Below are positions 42,839-54,065 of a stretch of DNA of 64,000 nucleotides, piece by piece; within the stretch, counting starts at the first letter, position 1; each line of letters starts with the position of its first letter. The notes beneath the pieces were generated by a model. That model saw only the letters and a list, made by a program, of their open reading frames with translations. It ran no database searches and had not been told where the DNA came from. The DNA comes from Symbiodinium microadriaticum (lineage: Eukaryota > Sar > Dinophyceae > Suessiales > Symbiodiniaceae): contig LSRX01000496.1 in the NCBI GenBank assembly GCA_001939145.1, positions 446,363-510,362 on the forward strand, read 5' to 3'. The translations under genes were made by a program, and so were the position numbers.

Positions 42839-44041
42839 CATTCGTACTTAATGATGCATTCTATTTTGCTTTAGTGCGGGTGCACCTTGCCCTCAGATCG
42901 CCCCGGCCCCGCTGGTCTTCGATGAAAGAGGCCATCTCCGGCCGGTTGCAGACCACAAGGACAGGGTTTCAGGGTTTAGGGGTATACCGGGTTTTGGGCT
43001 AAGCGGCCATAAGGGACCCACGTTTTTTGCACAGTTCTGCTGTACCTGGTTCCGAATCCCCGTATATAAATACCACTGTTTCCTTGCTTCGGGCCATTCC
43101 CTTGTCCCCGCAATTTAGTGTTGAAAGTTCCCTGATTTGTTGAAGGCATCCGTAAACTACACCGGTATTTCTGGGGTTTTCTGATCTGCTTCACACTTAA
43201 GACGTGTACGTAACTAAGGCCCCTTCTTGTTGCTTCCGCTTCTGCCCAGCCCTGGGTCTAAGTAACATGTTTCTTCAGAATATTTGGCCACAGCAACAAG
43301 ATATTTCCCTCACTATAGTTCTCACAGATACAAGATGTTCATCTGTTTGGTCGGCGAGTTTTAATACTGCACTTGCATCGTTGCTGCAATGGATAGACGT
43401 GCTCTGATGGAGCAGCGATACTGCGCCTGGCGGCCGACCAAACGTGTGAACATCTTGCTGTTTCTGTGGCCACCATTCTGAAGAAACATGTCACTTAGAC
43501 CCAGGGCTGGGCAGAAGCGGAAGCAACACGAAGGGGCCTTAGTTACGTGCACGTCTTAAGTGTGAAGCAGATCAGAGAACCCCACAAATACCGCTTTTTC
43601 TGAAGACAAGCAGCAGTGACCTAAGTGCTGCACCTCATTGCTGGTGGGGCCATACTTTCAGGGATGTGGGCTTTAGGGCTTCAGGGTTTAGGGGTATAGG
43701 GGTACAGGGGTATAGGGTTAGGGTTTAGGGCTGTAGGGTTTAGGGGTAAAGAATCTTCGTAAGCTCTACGAGCCCTCCAACAAGATCTAGAGTCCTGGCA
43801 TTCAGGGGCTGCTCCAGATTCTCCGTGCCTGCCGCAAGTTGGAGTCCGTGTCTTTGGAAGGGCCCCGGCCTTAGACTCTGCAGTTCAGTAGGTTTAGTAC
43901 GACTTTGTGGCGTGCAGTGGGGCTAATCATGACTTTTAGTTTTCCACTTCTGATAGGCCCATGAAACACCCATGAAGCTACACCCCAGCTTTTGACCTAC
44001 GACAACGGTGGCGATTTACCCCTAGTCACCTGTACAAGCCG
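42679..44041. other. Spacer with fold-back element and telomere-type units
   Basis: It holds a TATA microsatellite (42780-42833), GTTTAGGG pieces at 42963-42985, the 430-bp fold-back (43163-43594), and TTTAGGG/TATAGGGG units at 43668-43752. The 60-72-codon frames inside the fold-back mirror each other and are not genes. Confidence 0.6.
43163..43594. mobile_element. Fold-back (MITE-like) inverted repeat
   Basis: The left arm (43163 to about 43356) and right arm (about 43428-43594) are reverse complements at roughly 90 percent over 130 bp or more. For example, CTGATCTGCTTCACACTTAA on the left pairs exactly with the right arm at 43554-43573. The arms differ by a short insertion in the left arm, and a loop of about 70 bp separates them. 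No transposase frame is present. Target-site duplication was not established. Confidence 0.7.
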
Positions 44042-45039
44042 TTCTGCGCTACAGATCGCGCAAGGGGCAGAGCAAGGCGGAGCAAGAGCAATGTTGCCCA
44101 ACGTCCTCATCGCGTTTTACTTGACACTTGCAACTGGAGTCCAGGTGAGAAAGATATTCGTCCGAATAAACGGGGTGTCCGCAAGAAATCAGATGCGCAG
44201 CCATAACATGTTGCAACCCTGACACTACTGCCGGCACTGCCCACATTACTCGCAACAGCAGACGAAAGACTGCTAACATGCATGCATACATACACATATG
44301 CACAAGTATATTGGAACGACTAAGTACGCACAGTTTTATGCCTACAAATCTGTAGGGTTTTTGATCGTATAACATGATTGGCATGTCTTTAAACCGCTCA
44401 TCGCCTCGTAAAGCCTGTCACAGTGCTGCAGAGTCCACAGCGTCTTCTGGGAACGTACAGCTTAGCAGAGTAGGCTTGCAGACATGACTCCCAGTGATGC
44501 ACGGCTTGTGAACCGTTCCCGGTCCCGGTCTTGAGGACATTGCTGCACCAGGAGCTCGTAGAAGCACTTCTGCAGCTTCCAGCTCTTACGGAGGTCGTCG
44601 GGATTTTGGCCCAGGCCGGCATGGGCCTAAATGGGCGAATGCAAGCAGCAATAGCAACGTCCGCAGAAGCTAAGATGTCATATAGTTGCTGCCAAGTTAT
44701 GTTCTGCGGTTTGAGAGCTTACTGATGGGCCCTGGTGGTTCCTTGATTTTTTGAGGTACCATAGCGTTACAGGACAGAAGATGCGAAGATGCAATCCAGC
44801 ATCTCATGTTTTTGCAAAACAACGGGTACTTGTTTTGCTGCCTTTTTGCAGTTTTGACTACTGGCTACAGAGTTGACGCCGCGGAAAGCTTGCGTGCGAT
44901 GCTAATGCAGTAGTGCATGCTGCAGGAATCCAGGTGAACAATCGTTTTGCTTCTGTCGCAGGATGTGAACGAGACCGTGGTCCAAGCTCTTTTGCACAAG
45001 TGTGCAAATCTTGCTCTGGTTTCCCTGCATTTGCAGTGA
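44042..45039 (+). CDS. Three or more exons of a helical protein, unrecognised
   Basis: The exon ending at 44144 (CCAG|GTGAGA) reads ALQIAQGAEQGGARAMLPNV and then LIAFYLTLATGVQ. A segment at about 44531-44690 reads LRTLLHQELVEALLQLPALT, then EVVGILAQAGMGLNGRMQAA. Exon 44962-45039 opens after TCTGTCGCAG and reads DVNETVVQALLHKCANLALV, ending at TGA 45037-45039. All are Leu/Ala-rich helices and could form one alpha-solenoid-like protein, but the joins are not proven. The minus frames at the same place are shadows. Confidence 0.45.
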
Positions 45040-45409
45040 GAGCTATTGCTAGTTGTTTGATTTAATTTAGATGTAGCTTCGCTGAATTAAGTGAATCGAA
45101 ATGCCAGGCTTCTACGAAGGTGAGCTTATAGCCTGTTGACCACTCGTTTGCTCGCAGAGCACAGTGAGATCCCCTCACGAGATTTCCAAAGATGTAGAGC
45201 CTTTGTGGAAGCCGGGATGCTAATGCCTGACCACAAAACCTGCCAAATTCAGAATGTCATTCCGTAGATCGATGGTGCTCTCAGCAGTCAGAAAAATGCA
45301 AAAGTCCAGTTCTTTGCTTGTAATTACTTTGTAATATCTCCGTTGGCACATGCCTGTCGCCGGCTGGAGTTGGTGTCTGACGATTTGGGCGGATACCACT
45401 TTCCCGCTC

Positions 45410-45735
45410 AGACCGTACCCGTCGCAATGCATCTGCCGCCCTCTCCCGAGGCGTGGATGATTGGGAGGAGGAGACGGCCGATCTGTTGCTGGGAGCCACG
45501 GTCCAAGTAGCTCGGAAAAGCCCTGCTCTTCATGTCAGCTGCCTTGAAGTAAGAGTTTCTTTATTATTATCGTTGTTATGGTTACTTATTGTTACTATCA
45601 TTATTTTTTGTTATTATTACCTTGATTCTTCTCATCAGTGGTCTTGCTTGCAGCCTGGCTGAGGTTGCCTGTGCTGAAGCGGCTGAGCTGCTCGCTGGAG
45701 CATCAAGGCTCCGGAGAGATTTTTCTGCCATTCGT
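45410..45735 (+). CDS. Two exons of an acidic helical protein, unrecognised
   Basis: The exon ending at 45548 (CTTGAA|GTAAGA) reads RTRRNASAALSRGVDDWEEE and then TADLLLGATVQVARKSPALH. The next opens after TTGCTTGCAG at 45653 and reads in one frame LAEVACAEAAELLAGASRLR, ending at TTC|GTAAGC, and in another WLRLPVLKRLSCSLEHQGSG. Both are plausible and the upstream phase does not decide. Between them is an intron of about 105 nt rich in TTATT. No family is recognised. Confidence 0.45.
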
Positions 45736-45997
45736 AAGCAGGCCTTTTAGCACCCTATCTGATATGATAGGGTTTAGGATTTAGGGACTCATATGTACGC
45801 TCTTGTGCCTTTTCTTTTCATCATTGCGTCAAACTAGCTTTATAGCTGGCGCACTCGGTCAGTTCTCAGAACACAGTGCGTACTTTCACAACTGCGGCCT
45901 GTCGGTTGCTGGCCTGACGCGACAGCCACCACTTGAGAAGAACACAACAAAAGCGCCCCGTACACAAACCCTTCGGTGACGGGAATCTTGTTTGCAG

Positions 45998-46083
45998 ACC
46001 CCGAGACAGGGACATGGCGGCTGGATCAAGAAGCCCCCCTGTACGAATGCCTCAAGAAGAAGCACATCGATTGCAGACACTGA
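45998..46083 (+). CDS. Small exon, unrecognised
   Basis: After CTTGTTTGCAG the frame reads PETGTWRLDQEAPLYECLKK and then KHIDCRH to TGA at 46081-46083. The AG|ACACTG near its end may be the real boundary. It is strongly protein-like and lies 3' of the 45.4-45.7 kb exons on the same strand. Confidence 0.45.
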
Positions 46084-46233
46084 AGTCGAAGGGTAGCATC
46101 CTTGATATACTTGTAAGGTCTCCCTGGAAGGGCGGCTGATCATGATAAGCCCTTCACCTTGCTGAAAGCTGGGCGTTGCGCAAGGTAGTGTATCGGTCAG
46201 GAGTTTCCACTAGTCCATACCAGTGCGCATCCC

Positions 46234-46848
46234 ATGAAAGGATTGCAAATTCACGTCATTCAGCAGAGGGCACAGCATGGTTCGAGGCTGCAGGGAAGCA
46301 GTTTGATCACAGCAGATGATGTTCGGCAAGCGGCCTTTGCCTCGGTTACTTCGCACATCGAAGCTTCAAGTACCAGTGGTGCGCGTGTGTGTGTGTATTA
46401 TATTATATATATATATGTATATATATATATATGTATATATGTAAATGTATATGTAAATGTATATGTATATGTACATGTACATGAATATGCATATGTATAT
46501 GTACTTGTTGCTCTTACTACGGCTGGTTTGGTTCATGCTCTTACTACTTGCGAAAACTGCACGTGGGACTTGCAGAAGTTCTTCGAGACAAACGGAGCTG
46601 GCGTTTCCATGAGACCGAACACCCAGCCACGTACTCTCTGGGATGAGGAAGACATAAATTGGTTTGCAAGCTGCGTGTCGCTGATCCAAATGCAGAAGCA
46701 AGGCCGGGCAGACGGCACTCCAACAAGCATTGAATCGGCTGGAGTCACGAGTCCGTATTCTGATTCTGGAGTCACGACAGCAGATCAAAGACGGCAGCAA
46801 CAAGTGCACTCCCAAGTGGCGTACTACCATGCTGGTAGTGTCGCTTGA
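46234..46848 (+). CDS. Two exons around a microsatellite, unrecognised
   Basis: An ATG at 46234 opens MKGLQIHVIQQRAQHGSRLQ, then GSSLITADDVRQAAFASVTS to about EASSTSG (46380). A TA/TATG microsatellite follows. The second segment, from about 46577 after GACTTGCAG, reads KFFETNGAGVSMRPNTQPRT, then LWDEEDINWFASCVSLIQMQ, and ends at TGA 46846-46848. The reading frame stays open through the whole microsatellite, but an intron with a GC donor at GGT|GCGCGT joins the two in phase and is more likely. No family is recognised. Confidence 0.45.
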   Translation: MKGLQIHVIQQRAQHGSRLQGSSLITADDVRQAAFASVTSHIEASSTSGARVCVYYIIYIYVYIYICIYVNVYVNVYVYVHVHEYAYVYVLVALTTAGLVHALTTCENCTWDLQKFFETNGAGVSMRPNTQPRTLWDEEDINWFASCVSLIQMQKQGRADGTPTSIESAGVTSPYSDSGVTTADQRRQQQVHSQVAYYHAGSVA

Positions 46849-47345
46849 AACCATGGATGATTGAATGTCACATGTCATCGCGCAGCATCGGCCATTGTTT
46901 AACAACGGCTGATATCTTGTCTAAATGGCGATTCCGCGCGACCTTTGCCTGCTGTGCTTCGTGAATGATAGCCGACACGACGCATTAGTGCCAGCCATCT
47001 CGAATGGCCGACCGTAAGTGGTTGTAAAGGCGCTCGCAGAACAGACGATGCTGCTTTCTACCGCGTGGGAAGAAAATGATGCTGATGATGACTGTGATGA
47101 TGCTGATTATGATGCTGCTGGATGATGATGATGATGATGATGATGATAGTGTCTCCGAGGCTTTCTTGCGAGAGGGGGAGCCGCCTAGCGAAGCTGAGGC
47201 AGGGTGAGATGCGGTGTGTGTGTGTGGGTCAGAGGGATGGGGCGGTTCTAAACTCGGGGTTTGACAGCGTTTTCTCCAGGGGCCAGGAGTTGGGTTCTGG
47301 GCGTCTAGGACGCTTGGGAAAGAAGTTGGGCTCCATTCTCTGTGG

Positions 47346-47690
47346 TTGCGGTTGAGCAGGAGCTCACTTTCCAAACGAACCGTCCTTAATCCTGAGTGCA
47401 GAGCCACTTCAAAGTGGAGCAAGGCTGTACTGAGTTCTTGCAGTTCTTTCGCAGGAAAAGACATGACGCACCATGACGTATGTGCCAAGTCAGCTTTGCT
47501 TGTTCGACATTCCACCGGCATATTTTTTGGATTTTCCATACTGAACGAGCACATGTTGCAAGATGCCTCTCCAACTTTCAGGATGTCTCAACGATTCAAT
47601 AAGTTGGGCGTGGCTGAATTGCTCGGAGTGTTGGGAAGAGGTTTCCCCTCCCGATCTAGACAGTGTCTTTGTGTTGCTGTACACTGACAG
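47346..47690 (+). CDS. 113-codon frame, unrecognised
   Basis: The plus frame contains VLNPECRATSKWSKAVLSSC, then LLVRHSTGIFFGFSILNEHM and RFNKLGVAELLGVLGRGFPS, ending at TGA. The part after TTTCAG at 47580 is the best. The minus strand is open for 189 codons over the same DNA and a GAT microsatellite (47120-47148), but reads worse. No family is recognised. Confidence 0.35.
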
Positions 47691-47769
47691 CGGGGGAACA
47701 GTGCCATGAGTCATGCCGCTGATGCAAAAACTGGCCAGGATGGAGATGTCGGCAGCTGTCTAAAATTGC

Positions 47770-47999
47770 ATGACTTACTCCTGCACCCACCGGTGTTGCT
47801 ACTATGCCATCACATCGGTTTGTGTGTTGTCAACTTTGAGACTATTTTCTGAGGCGCGGAAGCGTCGCAAGGCGATCAACGACCAGCCTTTGCCTGTCGC
47901 TACCTGGCATGGAGAGTGGAACTTATTAGAAGTTGGGGCTTTGCAAGATCTGCCGAACTCCAAGGCATGGAGATTTGCACATGATTTTGCGATGTCTTG
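47770..47999 (+). CDS. Exon with canonical donor, unrecognised
   Basis: The frame from 47770 reads through TLRLFSEARKRRKAINDQPL, PVATWHGEWNLLEVGALQDL and PNSKAWRFAHDFAMSW, stopping at TCTTG|GTAAGC. The region before about 47830 is poorer and may be intron. Composition is convincing from RLFSEARKRR onward. No family is recognised. Confidence 0.5.
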
Positions 48000-48705
48000 G
48001 TAAGCTCACATCCTCGCTCTGTGCGCACAAGGACACTTAAGAGTCTTGACGCCTCTCTGTCTCCACTAAGCCACAGTCCAAGATAGTCCAAGTGTGAGGT
48101 GGACGGAACAGAGTTTCTCATGCTCAAGCAGGCCACCGCTGAGTTGTGGTGCCTGCTGAGCCCAAAGCATGCACATGCATTTCGCTCAGACGTGTGCTGC
48201 ACGCCTGAATCAGTTTGTGTTTATTCAGCGTAATTCCATCTAACGAAAGTTGCTGTTGGATAAGCTGCATATGACATAATAAGATGACGTGGTGTTTGTG
48301 TTTGTTTATTACAGCTGCAGCGATACAGATACCATACCGCCGTGTAATGTAACACAGCATTGCAAGATGCTTTTTTTGTAGGTAGTTTAGCGAAACATGG
48401 TATACGATACAGCAATGGCTGATGCAACTTACATGATGCAGCACTCCAAGAAGCAATGCACGAGTTGATGTTTTCTTTATCATGCACAATTAAAGCGCTA
48501 CATCATATACGACAAGATTGGAGCGGCATGCTTTTACGTTGGCGTGGTAGCGGTAGCACATTATGCCCATGATTTTCCTAGGTGCGGCTTGGCTCGATTG
48601 ACTCGGCTCGGCTCATCCCCTGCCAGGTGTAATAAACAGATGTATTGCACGCATTGCACACGTGGTTGCACAGGCACCTCGTCAAGCTCTCGCTTTGCTT
48701 TCCAG

Positions 48706-48754
48706 GAGAAGCCCAAACCAGCATCTCGCGTCAGCGTCGGGAGCCCAAACAGTG
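48706..48754 (+). CDS. 49-nt exon, unrecognised
   Basis: This short exon lies between GCTTTCCAG and CAGTG|GTGAGA and reads EKPKPASRVSVGSPNS. It has canonical splice sites on both sides and no recognised family. It sits between the 47.8-kb exon and the 48.9-kb segment. Confidence 0.4.
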
Positions 48755-48879
48755 GTGAGATCGCAGCGAATTATGTTTCCTTTCCAGACGTCACGGCCTT
48801 TGAAGCTCTATATTTCTACTTAGTATAGTACTTTGTGTAAAATACATAAGACGTAGCTTTAAGCACTTTCAACAGTCTT

Positions 48880-49393
48880 CAGCCGGAAGGTTGTCTTCCG
48901 ATTTATCGCACGTGCATGCGGCAAGTGCATCCTTCTCGTGACTTTGTCGCGAAGATTGCTACCTCTGCCACATCCATGGTGGCAGTTGCCATCCGAGGCT
49001 GAGAGCACCTCAGCTGGCGGAAAGGGCGAAGGTGCTTCGTGTGACGCATCCGATCAGGAACTTTGACGAGGCGGGAAGCCCCCATTTGATGCGAGATCTG
49101 TTTGGGCTCTGCAATGTGGGATGCTGCGCTTGTTTTGCTTGATTTTGCCTGTAGCCTTATGCAGCGTGGACACGAGCAGAGTAAGCTTCATGATGGCACG
49201 GTCGGGTGTTGACACTGTCAGAAAGTGTCGGTAAGCAGATTTCATAACACAGATGTGTACTGTGGCCTAGGAAGCCACGCAAATTCGGAAGCCGCAGCTT
49301 GATCAGGTGCCGCGGCTGCACACGGACACTGTCCCAATGTACATGTACCGCATCTCCCCACAGCACGCAAAGACCGTGCTGCTCCCACCTTGA
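48880..49393 (+). CDS. Exon series with one frame change, unrecognised
   Basis: From about 48881 the frame reads PEGCLPIYRTCMRQVHPSRD, then FVAKIATSATSMVAVAIRG. From about 48995 a frame one base earlier reads LRAPQLAERAKVLRVTHPIR and NFDEAGSPHLMRDLFGLCNV. There is no room for an intron between them, so a one-base lesion or error is likely. A 26-nt exon may follow at 49155-49180 (TGTAG ... GTAAGC). Exon 49271-49393 opens after GTGGCCTAG and reads EATQIRKPQLDQVPRLHTDT, then VPMYMYRISPQHAKTVLLPP, to TGA. No family is recognised. Confidence 0.45.
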
Positions 49394-49501
49394 CGAGCTG
49401 CGCCAGACGTGGGCAGAAAAGAGCGCCGATTTTGGTTTGGGCGATCTCCATCTGCCTGTGGAAAGCTTTGTGAGGTAGCATTGTCAATCCGTTATTTGCA
49501 G

Positions 49502-50292
49502 AGTTGGGCTCGAGAAGGCATGATGGCTAAAAATCAGGACGAACACCAGCCCCGAAACTTCGCAGGCTGCATGAGGAAGCAGGACATGAAGCTTGAAGCG
49601 CCGTGGTAAGGTCCAGGGTGACAGCCTGAATCGGCAGCCATGCCCCACTTGCCGAAGCACGACCACCTGTCGTCAGACATCCGCGAAAGACTTGACTTCC
49701 TGGCATCAGAGTTCGTTGCTTTGGCCGCACTGCTGCCTTGGTGAAGCAAGTGTTTTAGCACGTCTGCTCAACTGCTTCGTGCGCACAGCCTCTCCGCGGC
49801 TGTTTTCCAGACACTCGCGGCCGGCAGAAGACACTAAACCCATTTAAACCCACTGAAGCCGCATGAGCCATTGTCAGGAGAAGCTTGCTGCAGACAACGA
49901 GCGTCTGAGAGGGGAGCTGACAGTGAAGCAGGATGAGTGTTCTGACTGCATTGAGCCGTCTCTTGGCCCCGGTTTTCCATATCTCTTTTCTTGCTTTGCT
50001 GCTTGCTTTCCCAGCGACTCCAAGGCCTGTCCAGCCTACCAATGTGACAGCTCTGCGCGTGCCTGGGCTTTCTGAGTTCATGACGAGCCTATCTCAAAGT
50101 ATGTGTGGTCTATGGAGTCGGTCTTGCCAGTTATGGCGAAGTCTTCCTCCGTGTCCCTTACCTCCGACCTCCGTCGCGGACCCACGCCCCATCGACCAAC
50201 AGCAGGCATGCATTATGCCCCTGGCTGGCCAAGGGCATGCAAGAGCATCCAAGAGCCTAAAGCATTTGCATCGGACGGTCACGTTTGCTTGA
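49502..50292 (+). CDS. Exon chain with a coiled-coil segment, unrecognised
   Basis: Exon 49502-49605 (TTTGCAG ... GTG|GTAAGG) reads SWAREGMMAKNQDEHQPRNF. The next segment, about 49637-49740, reads MPHLPKHDHLSSDIRERLDF and ends at CTTG|GTGAAG. Exon 49878-49938 reads EKLAADNERLRGELTVKQDE, a short coiled coil, and joins in phase through a GT-AG intron to 50015-50098 (TPRPVQPTNVTALRVPGLSE, then FMTSLSQ). Beyond that the frame is open to TGA 50290-50292, but with lower quality. The intron end before 50015 is Leu/Phe-rich in translation and should not be mistaken for a signal peptide. No family is recognised. Confidence 0.45.
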
Positions 50293-50933
50293 CAATGGGA
50301 GGATGAGTCAAGTCCGTGCACGAATGTGAAATAATCTTTCTCTGCTCAGCCTGATCACGAAAGCTCCTGTCCAGGAGCTTGGGTATGAGAGCTATTTCTG
50401 CTGATCAGGGGTTCTTGCACCGCCGGTGCAGGCTTGCGCTGCTTCTTGAGCTTTCGTCCCCCCCCGGGGCGCACGCGCTCTTGATACTGATGGCAGTCAG
50501 GCTCACTGTCCCTAAGTGGACATCTTCGCGCGCATGAGGTCATGTGCACACGGCTTGGCACGGCGACGCTGCCGAGCGAGATCGACACATGTGCGTGCAA
50601 GTGTGCGAGGGTCGATTCCGTGCCAGGTCCAGGTGTGCTGGGGCTTGTTGGGAGATGTGCCCAGGGCCATCATCAAACTTCTGATGCTCGCTTTCTGTCG
50701 GCCTTGAGACCTTGAGCAGGGAATATGCAGAGGTCAGCAATGTGCATGTCAGGAGCACGCGAACGTGCGGACAGTACATACTCCTGCTTCTCCGTTGTCC
50801 CCACAAGCGCATCTCAGCAGCATCGGAAGCCTTTCACTTTCAGATGGCGCATCGAGTGAGCCAGGGTTGTTGCTCACCTAAGTAGTTGTTAGGCTTAGAC
50901 CAGAAGGCTATGTAGACAGTTAAAGGAGGGAGC

Positions 50934-51119
50934 TTGTTCAGCAGAAGGGAGCTCATCTGCCGCATGAGATGCACCCTCCTCGCAAAGAATGCTTCGAGCT
51001 TCGTAGTTCATCCCAAGCACAGGTGGGCGGATGCCGTCAGCGACATAGAGACAATTGAGAATCTGCAGCCGGCCACCGGAAGGCCTGCGTATGCACCTCT
51101 CACCATGCACTCAACATGA
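50934..51119 (+). CDS. Possible terminal exon, unrecognised
   Basis: The frame reads LAKNASSFVVHPKHRWADAV, then SDIETIENLQPATGRPAYAP and LTMHST to TGA at 51117-51119. It is protein-like throughout. The upstream boundary is unknown. A weak frame ending GLLGDVPRAIIKLLMLAFCR lies before it at 50640-50705. Confidence 0.4.
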   Translation: MFSRRELICRMRCTLLAKNASSFVVHPKHRWADAVSDIETIENLQPATGRPAYAPLTMHST

Positions 51120-51321
51120 CCGGGACGTGCCGGAGATAGCACCAGCGCTATCCACAAGAGCTTTTTCAACACTGAATACGACTCTTGTTCTTGTCGAGAT
51201 CTGCGCTGTCTCGCAGGAAGCCGAAAGGCAATGGCACTGCAGAAAAGCCATATGTTGTCAAGAAGCACACTGATGATGCTTGTCTGAAAACGGGAGTGTG
51301 TATTGCGAGTGATACTAAGAC

Positions 51322-51650
51322 ATGAGTTCCTATCGAGATGCGGACCTTGAGCGCTTGTTAATGATGTTGGCCATGAAGGGTGGAGAGTATGTGGTGTGTG
51401 GGGAATTGAAAGGGGCAGCGGAGACATGGAGAATCAGAATGGCGCTTATAAAGTACGCAAAAAGGAACGGTCCCGGCGTTGGACTGAATGTCAACCACCC
51501 TCGTGGATGAATCTGCTAGCAGCACCGCTGGAAGTATCACAAGCCAGAAGACCCATGAACACTAAGTACGACCATTCTAAGTATTCAGGGCAACGCATCA
51601 ATGACTATCTGGTAGTTGATCTGAAGCCCCTTGAGCCACAGTTCTTATGA
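51322..51650 (+). CDS. Small ATG gene or two exons, unrecognised
   Basis: An ATG at 51322 opens MSSYRDADLERLLMMLAMKG, then GEYVVCGELKGAAETWRIRM and ALIKYAKRNGPGVGL, to TGA at 51508-51510. A second frame, best from about 51540, reads MNTKYDHSKYSGQRINDYLV, then VDLKPLEPQFL, to TGA at 51648-51650. They could be two exons of one gene. The first is among the better ATG starts in the window. No family is recognised. Confidence 0.45.
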
Positions 51651-51769
51651 AAGGCCAGCCGCATTACCAAATATGCCGTCGCCAAAGTTCTACGATGGTG
51701 CCGCTAAAGTTAAGTGTTTTTTGCGAAAGTTATCTGCTAGTCTGCTTGCCGTACTATTACGTACGATTA

Positions 51770-52105
51770 GTATGACCGTTGCTGTTGCTAGTACTGGTAC
51801 TATGACTATTACTATTGCTGTTGCTGCTGCTATTCATATTGTTACGATTACAATTATTCCTGTTATTACTAGTATTGTTACTATTATTATTATTATTATT
51901 TACTATTGCTACGATTAATATTACTATTGTTACTATTATGACTATAACTACCATTACCATTATTATCACGATTATCACTCTTTTTACCACGATTTCTATG
52001 ATTACTATTCTTCTTCTTGCTATTGTTATTACTTATTGCAGTTATTATTGTTACTGCTATGATTGCTATTGTTGCTGTTGTTTGTTAAGATTAGTATGGC
52101 GAGTG

Positions 52106-52164
<59 letters not shown>

Positions 52165-52168
52165 ACTC

Positions 52169-52207
<39 letters not shown>

Positions 52208-52340
52208 TTCCTGCTGCTGCTGCTGCTGCTGCTGCTACTACTACTACTACTACTACGACGACGACGACGACGACGACACCCCACGGCTTCTCATGCTTTT
52301 ACGACTGCTGCTTGTGCTGCTGCTGCTGCTGCTGCTCTGC
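51770..52340 (+). repeat. Compound triplet microsatellite
   Basis: Degenerate ATT/GTT/ACT triplets (51770-52080) lead into pure blocks: (GCT)n 52107-52164, (ACT)n 52168-52206, (GCT)n 52210-52236, (ACT)n to 52254, (ACG)n to about 52275, and (GCT)n 52311-52336. Long Leu, Ala and Thr frames here are repeat translations and are not called genes. Confidence 0.9.
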
Positions 52341-53705
52341 TCCTAGCTACTGTTGCTGCGGTCACCACTTACTACCACTACCGGCCATACCTACTCACAA
52401 GCTCATACGACCCACCGCCAGCGGCTGCTACCTCCCACCGCTTACGTCCTGCATACGATTGCTACTGCTCCGGTGCACGCGATGTGCAGTGCCTCGTAGC
52501 GCCGTCAATCCTAAGTGTAAGCAACGACAAACCCAAAATTCGGGGTTGAGCGCGTAAGTGACGTTAAAGTCGACGTAGCCAGATCAAGGCCACCCCCCCA
52601 ATGGACATTGGTGCATTTCGCGAGTGGCTGGCGAAAGGGACACCTCTTAGGAAGCCCTTACGAACCCTGGAATAGCCCCATGAAGAAAGCTTTACGATCC
52701 TCCGTCCGTTCTTTTAAGGCTTCCTGTGAGGATTGGTTTGAAGGGTTCCTTGCAGGGTTGTTTTGAGGGTTCTTTGAGGATTCCGAGGCCTGATCAGAAA
52801 TCCAACCCCTAAGACGGTCTTAAGCAGCCCTACAGAAGCCCTGAAGCCTGTAGGAAAGGCTCCCAGAAACTCTCAATCAATTATGCCGCTTTGCAACGGG
52901 GAAACTTTCAGGAAACTTTGTCAAGAATATTTAAGAATATAAACCCTAGGACGACTTCAGACGGCCTTAGCCAGCCCTTTCCAACTATTGTACCGTTCAT
53001 GCAGCCCTCAAATCCCTAGGAAGCTTGCCGGAAGCTCTTAATCGTAATGCCCGTCAAACCTGCCATCGAGAAGCTTGTAGCTCATAATTCAGGTTTTTAA
53101 CTTGCAAAGTTATGTAGATATGCCTCCGCGAAAATTCCGCGATGATGTTGTGAAAGTTACCTTATTTTTCGCGAAGAAGGTCATTCCGGGATGAAGCAGT
53201 TCAGATCGACAACCTAAATCTCAGTATCAACAGCAATATTTGTCATTGTTTATTCGCCGAACTTGGCAAGCTCGAACGCTGACAGTACTATCGGCAGACA
53301 CCAGAAGGGCAGGTAAAGGTATCAGTGGCACCAATCGTTTCGACAGGAGTAGAAAGAAGGCCACACAAACAGGCGGGTCGCATGAACATGAACGAAAGTG
53401 GTTCCAAGGCAATAAGACCACTTGTAATACGCCGATTTGGGAACCAGTACTGTAGCGGGACAGACTAGAGTAGCAGGGGCTTGACGGTACTCTTGATAGT
53501 TGCATTACTCGCAACATGGGACCGGGTAACATCGGGTAACATGGCTTGGAAGAAGGCTCCCAACGTCATCTCTGTAGGATAAACAACATTGCAACGGACG
53601 TTCAGTCGTGCGACAGCATTCCGCGGACGATTGATCTGAGGCTTACCCCAATTGTTTGAAGAATACAGTTAAGTTAGGATGGGCACCACTCAGTGCATCA
53701 AGTGA
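52341..53705. other. Spacer
   Basis: From 52560 to 53160 the DNA is noncoding, with several GGTTCCTTGCAGGGTT-like short repeats. Frames at 53227-53532 are open on both strands and not persuasive. Nothing else is seen. Confidence 0.4.
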
Positions 53706-54065
53706 ATGAAGGAGATATGGATGGTGCTGAACCAGCAAGTTCTGTCTGACAAGTGTATCCATGGTGCTCCAGTAGAGTTCTCAGAGTCGCAACCGGGCCT
53801 TCTCGCAGTTGTGTTCCTTGGTGTGCGGCCTGGGACACTTGGATACCCATGTGACCCGGCGTTCTGCTTTCACTTGAGAATCTTGCCCATCAGATGCAGA
53901 GAGTGCTGTGCTCGGTTTGTGTTTGTTCGTCTCTCCTCGCTGATGGTCGTTAGCGTTACATGTGCGGCTTTTTCCGAAAGCGTTGGCTGCGCTGTCGTCC
54001 ACATCGTGATGTTCTGCGTTGTTCGTCTCTGCGCTGCCATGGTAGGCAGCAGACGATTTACATGA
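53706..54065 (+). CDS. 119-codon frame, weak
   Basis: The frame starts at an ATG (MKEIWMVLNQQVLSDKCIHG) and ends in a hydrophobic, Val/Cys-rich stretch to TGA at 54063-54065. The N-terminal half is protein-like. The hydrophobic end could be a membrane segment or a translated pyrimidine-rich intron. A minus frame (53781-54122) overlaps. No family is recognised. Confidence 0.25.
   Translation: MKEIWMVLNQQVLSDKCIHGAPVEFSESQPGLLAVVFLGVRPGTLGYPCDPAFCFHLRILPIRCRECCARFVFVRLSSLMVVSVTCAAFSESVGCAVVHIVMFCVVRLCAAMVGSRRFT

Noticed and set aside
49933-50014. Apparent signal peptide starting MSVLTALSRLLAPVF
   Set aside because: This is the pyrimidine-rich 3' part of an intron; the flanking exons join in phase across it with GT-AG sites.
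51815-52557. 244- and 164-codon plus frames of Leu, Ala and Thr runs
   Set aside because: Entirely explained by (GCT)n, (ACT)n and ATT-type triplet repeats; no other protein character.
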